Source: Pleomorphomonas sp. PLEO (GTDB lineage Bacteria; Pseudomonadota; Alphaproteobacteria; Rhizobiales; Pleomorphomonadaceae). From it: a stretch of 64,000 bases of DNA. A program made the position numbers and the translations under genes. Under the pieces are notes generated by a model. The model was not told the DNA's origin, made no database searches, and was given only the letters and a program-made list of their open reading frames with translations. Location of the stretch: the NCBI RefSeq assembly GCF_041320595.1, contig NZ_CP166625.1, positions 3,346,001-3,410,000 of the forward strand, in the 5' to 3' direction. How positions within the stretch are numbered: position 1 is the first letter of the stretch; the number at the start of each line of letters is the position of its first letter. Of the stretch, positions 60,846 to 64,000 are shown in pieces.

Positions 60846-61703
60846 ATGCCCTTGGTCGATTTCAGGTCCTGGCTGCCGCGACGGTTTCGCGGCGACGTTC
60901 CCGTTGTGCCGCTCGTACGCTTATCCGGGGCTATCGGCATGCCCGCCGCACTAGGGCGTGGGTCGCTGTCGCTGTCGTCTATCGATGGCGCGCTCAAGAA
61001 AGCCTTTTCGGTGAGTGGGGCGAAGGCTGTGGCGCTTGCCATCAACTCGCCCGGTGGCTCGCCCGTCCAATCTCACCTCATCTTTCGCCGCATCCGCCAG
61101 CTTGCCGAGGAAAAAAAGCTGCCGGTGATCGCCTACGTCGAGGATATAGCGGCGTCGGGTGGCTACATGCTGGCCTCAGCGGCCGACGAGATCGTCGCTG
61201 ACCGCTCGTCCATCCTCGGGTCAATCGGCGTGGTTTCGGCCAGCTTCGGCCTCGACAAGGCCATCGGCCGGCTCGGTATCGATCGCCGTGTCTATACGGC
61301 CGGCACGCGCAAGGTGACTCTCGATCCCTTCCAGCCGGAGAACGGCGAGGACATCGAACATCTCAAAACGCTGCAGCGCGACATCCATGCCTTCTTCATC
61401 GAACTGGTCAAAGACCGACGCGGTGCTCGGTTGACCGGCGGTGAAGAGCTGTTTTCGGGGCTCTACTGGGCCGGCGAGCGATCGGTGGCGCTCGGCCTTG
61501 CCGATCGGATCGGCACCGCGCATGACGATCTTGCCGCCCGCTTCGGCGACAAAGTTGATATCCGCCTGTTCGAACCCGGACGGAGCGGCTTCCTGCGCCG
61601 ACGTCTGTTTGGCAGCGCGGTCGATGCCACCACCCTTGTCGATTTCGACAATATTCTTGCGACAATCGAACGACGTAGTATGTATTCTCGCTACGGTTTG
61701 TGA
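60846..61703 (+). CDS. S49 family serine peptidase (SppA/SohB-like)
   Basis: A 285-residue peptidase with the SppA fold: LAINSPGGSPVQSHLIFRRI, the nucleophile motif DIAASGGYMLASAADEI, ILGSIGVVSASFGL and the catalytic-Lys stretch AGTRKVTLDPFQP. No N-terminal membrane helix is present, so it may act in the cytoplasm or at the membrane surface. The ATG at 60846 follows AAAGGAAC; the frame upstream lacks support. Confidence 0.88.
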   Translation: MPLVDFRSWLPRRFRGDVPVVPLVRLSGAIGMPAALGRGSLSLSSIDGALKKAFSVSGAKAVALAINSPGGSPVQSHLIFRRIRQLAEEKKLPVIAYVEDIAASGGYMLASAADEIVADRSSILGSIGVVSASFGLDKAIGRLGIDRRVYTAGTRKVTLDPFQPENGEDIEHLKTLQRDIHAFFIELVKDRRGARLTGGEELFSGLYWAGERSVALGLADRIGTAHDDLAARFGDKVDIRLFEPGRSGFLRRRLFGSAVDATTLVDFDNILATIERRSMYSRYGL

Positions 61704-61780
61704 ACCTATCACAGGAATTTGCGCTTGCCAGGAAACCAAGACAGTGGTCTCATGGTTTTGTCAGCAAAGGAGATTGGTCC

Positions 61781-61960
61781 ATGTCCCATCTGGTTGGATA
61801 TGCTCTCATCGGCGCAGGCGTTTACGTCGTCGTGCAGGTGCTGAAGCGCGAGATGATGCGTGTGGCCGAAATTCTCCATGAAGCCAACGCCAAGCCGGTA
61901 CGTGTCGAGATCCGCATGGAGCGCGATCCGGTGACCGGTGTCTATCGCGATCGCCGCTGA
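61781..61960 (+). CDS. small single-helix membrane protein
   Basis: A 59-residue protein from the ATG at 61781 (AAAGGAGATTGGTCC upstream). One helix (LVGYALIGAGVYVVVQVLKR) is followed by a basic tail with NAKPVRVEIRMERDP. It follows the S49 peptidase gene by 77 bp. Function unknown. Confidence 0.68.
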   Translation: MSHLVGYALIGAGVYVVVQVLKREMMRVAEILHEANAKPVRVEIRMERDPVTGVYRDRR

Positions 61961-62005
61961 GTATCGGGTATTCTTTTTGGCGGATCTGTTCGCCATTGTT
62001 GAACC

Positions 62006-62034
62006 AGGCCGAAGCACATTGCTTCGGCCTTTTT
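62006..62034 (+). terminator. rho-independent terminator
   Basis: AGGCCGAAGCA pairs with TGCTTCGGCCT around a three-base loop, followed by TTTTC. It ends the S49 peptidase/small membrane gene transcript, just before the convergent stop at 62045. Confidence 0.92.
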
Positions 62035-62044
62035 CATTGTTGGA

Positions 62045-62347
62045 TCAGGGATGTGACAGGTTGCGGATGGCCCCACAATCGTCGGCGCGGATCTTCCGCG
62101 CACCTTGATCGGGCTGTTCCGAGCAGGCCACCCTCCACGTTATTTGGCCGGTGGCGCCTTTCTCATGGAGAGTGCGGCAATAGCAGATTTTGCCGCCAGT
62201 GGCCGAACCCTCTATTTCTTCTTCCTGTTGGCGATCCGACTGAATGGGTTCCAGGAACTGATGGCGCTTTTCGGCGGCGAAGGCTGGGGCGGCCACGATC
62301 AACGTGGCGGCGAGAGCCAGGGTGAAGCGAAGGCGTCTGGAGGTCAT
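62045..62347 (-). CDS. small exported protein
   Basis: A 100-residue protein with signal peptide RFTLALAATLIVAAPAFAAE. The mature part has three Cys (GGKICYCRTLH and WRVACSEQ) and an acidic spacer. The ATG at 62347 is chosen because the signal peptide begins there. No function known. It is divergent from glyQ. Confidence 0.65.
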   Translation of the reverse strand: MTSRRLRFTLALAATLIVAAPAFAAEKRHQFLEPIQSDRQQEEEIEGSATGGKICYCRTLHEKGATGQITWRVACSEQPDQGARKIRADDCGAIRNLSHP

Positions 62348-62530
62348 CGTCCTATCCTGTGGCGGCACCCGCGATTGGATGACGCTTCCTTTCTTGGACG
62401 ATGCCCGCCGATTTTTCGGGCGGCGGGGTGCGAGGCTTTTTGCGGTTGACGGGGCGAGGGGGCGCACCTAATTTCGCGCCCGATCCCGCCCGGCTCCCGC
62501 CGGGGTTCCAGCCGTTTCAGGTAGCGCCAG

Positions 62531-63466
62531 ATGACCCAGCCCGCCGACGTCAACGATCCCCGCCGCTCCTTTCAGGGGCTGATCCTGACCCTGCAGCGCT
62601 TCTGGGCCGAGAAGGGTTGCGTCATCCTGCAACCCTACGACATGGAAGTGGGGGCCGGTACCTTCCACCCGGCGACGACGTTGCGCTCGCTGGGGCCGAA
62701 AGCATGGAAGGCGGCTTACGTGCAGCCATCTCGTCGCCCCAAGGACGGGCGCTATGGCGAAAACCCCAACCGATTCCAGCACTACTACCAGTTCCAGGTG
62801 ATCCTGAAGCCGTCGCCGGAGAACTTGCAGGCGCTCTATCTCGAAAGCCTTCAGGCGATCGGCATCGACCTCAAGCTGCACGACGTGCGGTTCGTCGAGG
62901 ACGACTGGGAGAGCCCGACCCTCGGCGCCTGGGGGCTTGGTTGGGAATGCTGGTGCGACGGCATGGAAGTGAGCCAGTTCACCTATTTCCAGCAGGTGGC
63001 GGGTATCGAATGCTCACCCGTGTCGGGCGAGCTCACCTATGGCCTCGAGCGCCTCGCCATGTATCTTCAGGGCGTGGACAACGGCTACGAACTTAATTTC
63101 AACGGCCGTGAGGGCGAGGACAAGGTCACCTATGGCGACGTCTTCCACCAGGCTGAGGAAGAATACTCCCGTCATAACTTTGAATATGCCGACACCGACA
63201 TGCTGATGCAGCATTTCAAGGACGCCGAAGCTGAGTGCAAGGCGTTGCTCGAGAAGGGCGCGGCGGCCGGTACGGACGGCATCAACAAGTGCGTGCTGCC
63301 GGCCTATGATCAGTGCATCAAGGCCAGCCATCGCTTCAACTTGCTCGACGCGCGCGGCGTCATCTCGGTGCAGGAGCGGCAGAGCTACATCCTGCGAGTC
63401 CGCGAGTTGGCCAAAGCCTGCGGCGAAGCGTGGCTGAAGACGGCCGGCGGCGGCGCGTTGGCATGA
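62531..63466 (+). CDS. glyQ: glycyl-tRNA synthetase alpha subunit
   Basis: A 311-residue class II synthetase alpha subunit. It has [58 protein letters not shown] and [20 protein letters not shown]. It pairs with GlyS, which is expected just downstream, outside the window. The next gene overlaps its stop by ATGA. Confidence 0.95.
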   Translation: MTQPADVNDPRRSFQGLILTLQRFWAEKGCVILQPYDMEVGAGTFHPATTLRSLGPKAWKAAYVQPSRRPKDGRYGENPNRFQHYYQFQVILKPSPENLQALYLESLQAIGIDLKLHDVRFVEDDWESPTLGAWGLGWECWCDGMEVSQFTYFQQVAGIECSPVSGELTYGLERLAMYLQGVDNGYELNFNGREGEDKVTYGDVFHQAEEEYSRHNFEYADTDMLMQHFKDAEAECKALLEKGAAAGTDGINKCVLPAYDQCIKASHRFNLLDARGVISVQERQSYILRVRELAKACGEAWLKTAGGGALA

Positions 63467-64000
63467 CGGCGGCGGATAGCCGGCCAATGCCGCCAAAACT
63501 CGTTCTGTTCGATTGCGACGGCACGCTGGTCGACAGCCAGCATATGATCGTCGCCACCATGACGGAGGCCTTTGTCAAGCTCGGTCATGTGCCGCCCGAC
63601 CCGGCCGGCGTGCTTTCCATTATTGGCTTGTCGCTGCCGGAGGCGGTCAGCCGCCTCAATCCTGATCTTGACGCGGTCACCGTCGGCCTCGTCGTGGAGG
63701 CCTATCGCGACACCTATCAGGCGATGAAATTTCGCCTTGCCGAAACGGCGCCGCTTTATCCCGGCACGCTCGACGCCTTGAAGGCCTTGGCGGCACAGGA
63801 CGACGTGTTGCTCGGCGTCGTCACTGGCAAGTCGCGGCGTGGGCTTGACGCCATCCTCGAGACGCACGGGCTGACAAATCTGTTCGCCGTGCTTCGCACC
63901 GCCGATGACGGACCATCAAAGCCGCACCCCTTCATGGTGGTCGACGCAGTGGCCGCTCTCGGCGGCGATGTGTCTCGCACGGTGGTGATCGGCGATACCG
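63463..64000 (+). CDS. HAD-family phosphatase, phosphoglycolate phosphatase-like, 3' end beyond window
   Basis: From the ATG at 63463 the frame stays open to the edge (179 codons). Motif I is [15 protein letters not shown], motif [13 protein letters not shown], motif III Lys in DGPSKPHPF and a motif IV start in VVIGDT. A cap domain lies between I and II. It overlaps glyQ by 4 bp, an order common in Hyphomicrobiales. Confidence 0.88.
   Translation, partial: MTAADSRPMPPKLVLFDCDGTLVDSQHMIVATMTEAFVKLGHVPPDPAGVLSIIGLSLPEAVSRLNPDLDAVTVGLVVEAYRDTYQAMKFRLAETAPLYPGTLDALKALAAQDDVLLGVVTGKSRRGLDAILETHGLTNLFAVLRTADDGPSKPHPFMVVDAVAALGGDVSRTVVIGDT

Noticed and set aside
1-64000. CRISPR array
   Set aside because: No series of regularly spaced short repeats was seen; the only tandem repeat is the two-unit duplication at 60125-60510.

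Overview
The window is a GC-rich (roughly 60-65 % by eye) alphaproteobacterial chromosome segment. Gene content and style (CvrA-type K+/H+ antiporter, DUF1289 and DUF2007 proteins, PilZ and GapR-type proteins, GatC-GatA and GatB, GlyQ, CobS/CobT, many GTG/TTG starts) fit the order Hyphomicrobiales (Rhizobiales). A Pleomorphomonas-like genus is possible but not proven here.

Layout. 1-23 kb and 47.8-64 kb are ordinary core chromosome. Left core: an edge-truncated membrane glycosyltransferase, tRNA-Glu, an M15-like lipoprotein, gloA, a double cold-shock-domain protein, a DUF192 protein, cvrA, a lipid-linked sugar module (GT39, fused PAP2-GT2, LAB_N membrane protein), ruvX, a diguanylate cyclase with a degenerate receiver, gatC-gatA, a phytase-like esterase, gatB, motA-motB, two PilZ proteins, a GST, a Sel1-repeat protein, pyrE and arsC. 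Right core: dusA, a BASS-type transporter, a small membrane protein, a DUF1289 protein, cobS/cobT, ispB, a DUF2007 protein, a TrmN6-like methylase, an EEP-fold protein, ogt, a DMT transporter, an Ada-like regulator, a flavin reductase, an SGNH hydrolase, an acyltransferase, an S49 peptidase, glyQ and an edge-truncated HAD phosphatase.

Between them (23244-47860) lies a 24.6 kb integrative element inserted in the 5' end of dusA. A 16-bp exact repeat marks both ends. The original dusA start survives as a 22-codon relic at the left end, and the element gives dusA a new start and N-terminus at the right end, next to a divergent tyrosine integrase. The right part of the element is a decayed phage-like backbone: prtN (split by an IS5-type element), a GapR/DUF2312 protein, short overlapping unknown genes, an HNH nuclease, a terminase-small-like protein and a 33-codon stub of terminase large. 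No capsid, portal or tail genes are present.

The left part is accessory cargo crowded with insertion sequences (IS110 fragment, IS256 interrupted by an IS66 element with an 8-bp duplication, an IS1182/IS5-type element, IS5, a second IS256). Among these sit three large AT-richer or foreign-looking genes: a TIR-domain protein overlapping an nSTAND NTPase with ankyrin repeats (minus strand), and, divergently across the IS1182-like element, a 958-residue protein with an N-terminal SLOG/LOG-like nucleotide-binding domain and about eight membrane segments. Together they look like a candidate anti-phage system in which a STAND sensor activates a TIR NADase whose product could be read by a SLOG membrane effector. 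This is the most interesting part of the window. Its function is inferred, not shown.
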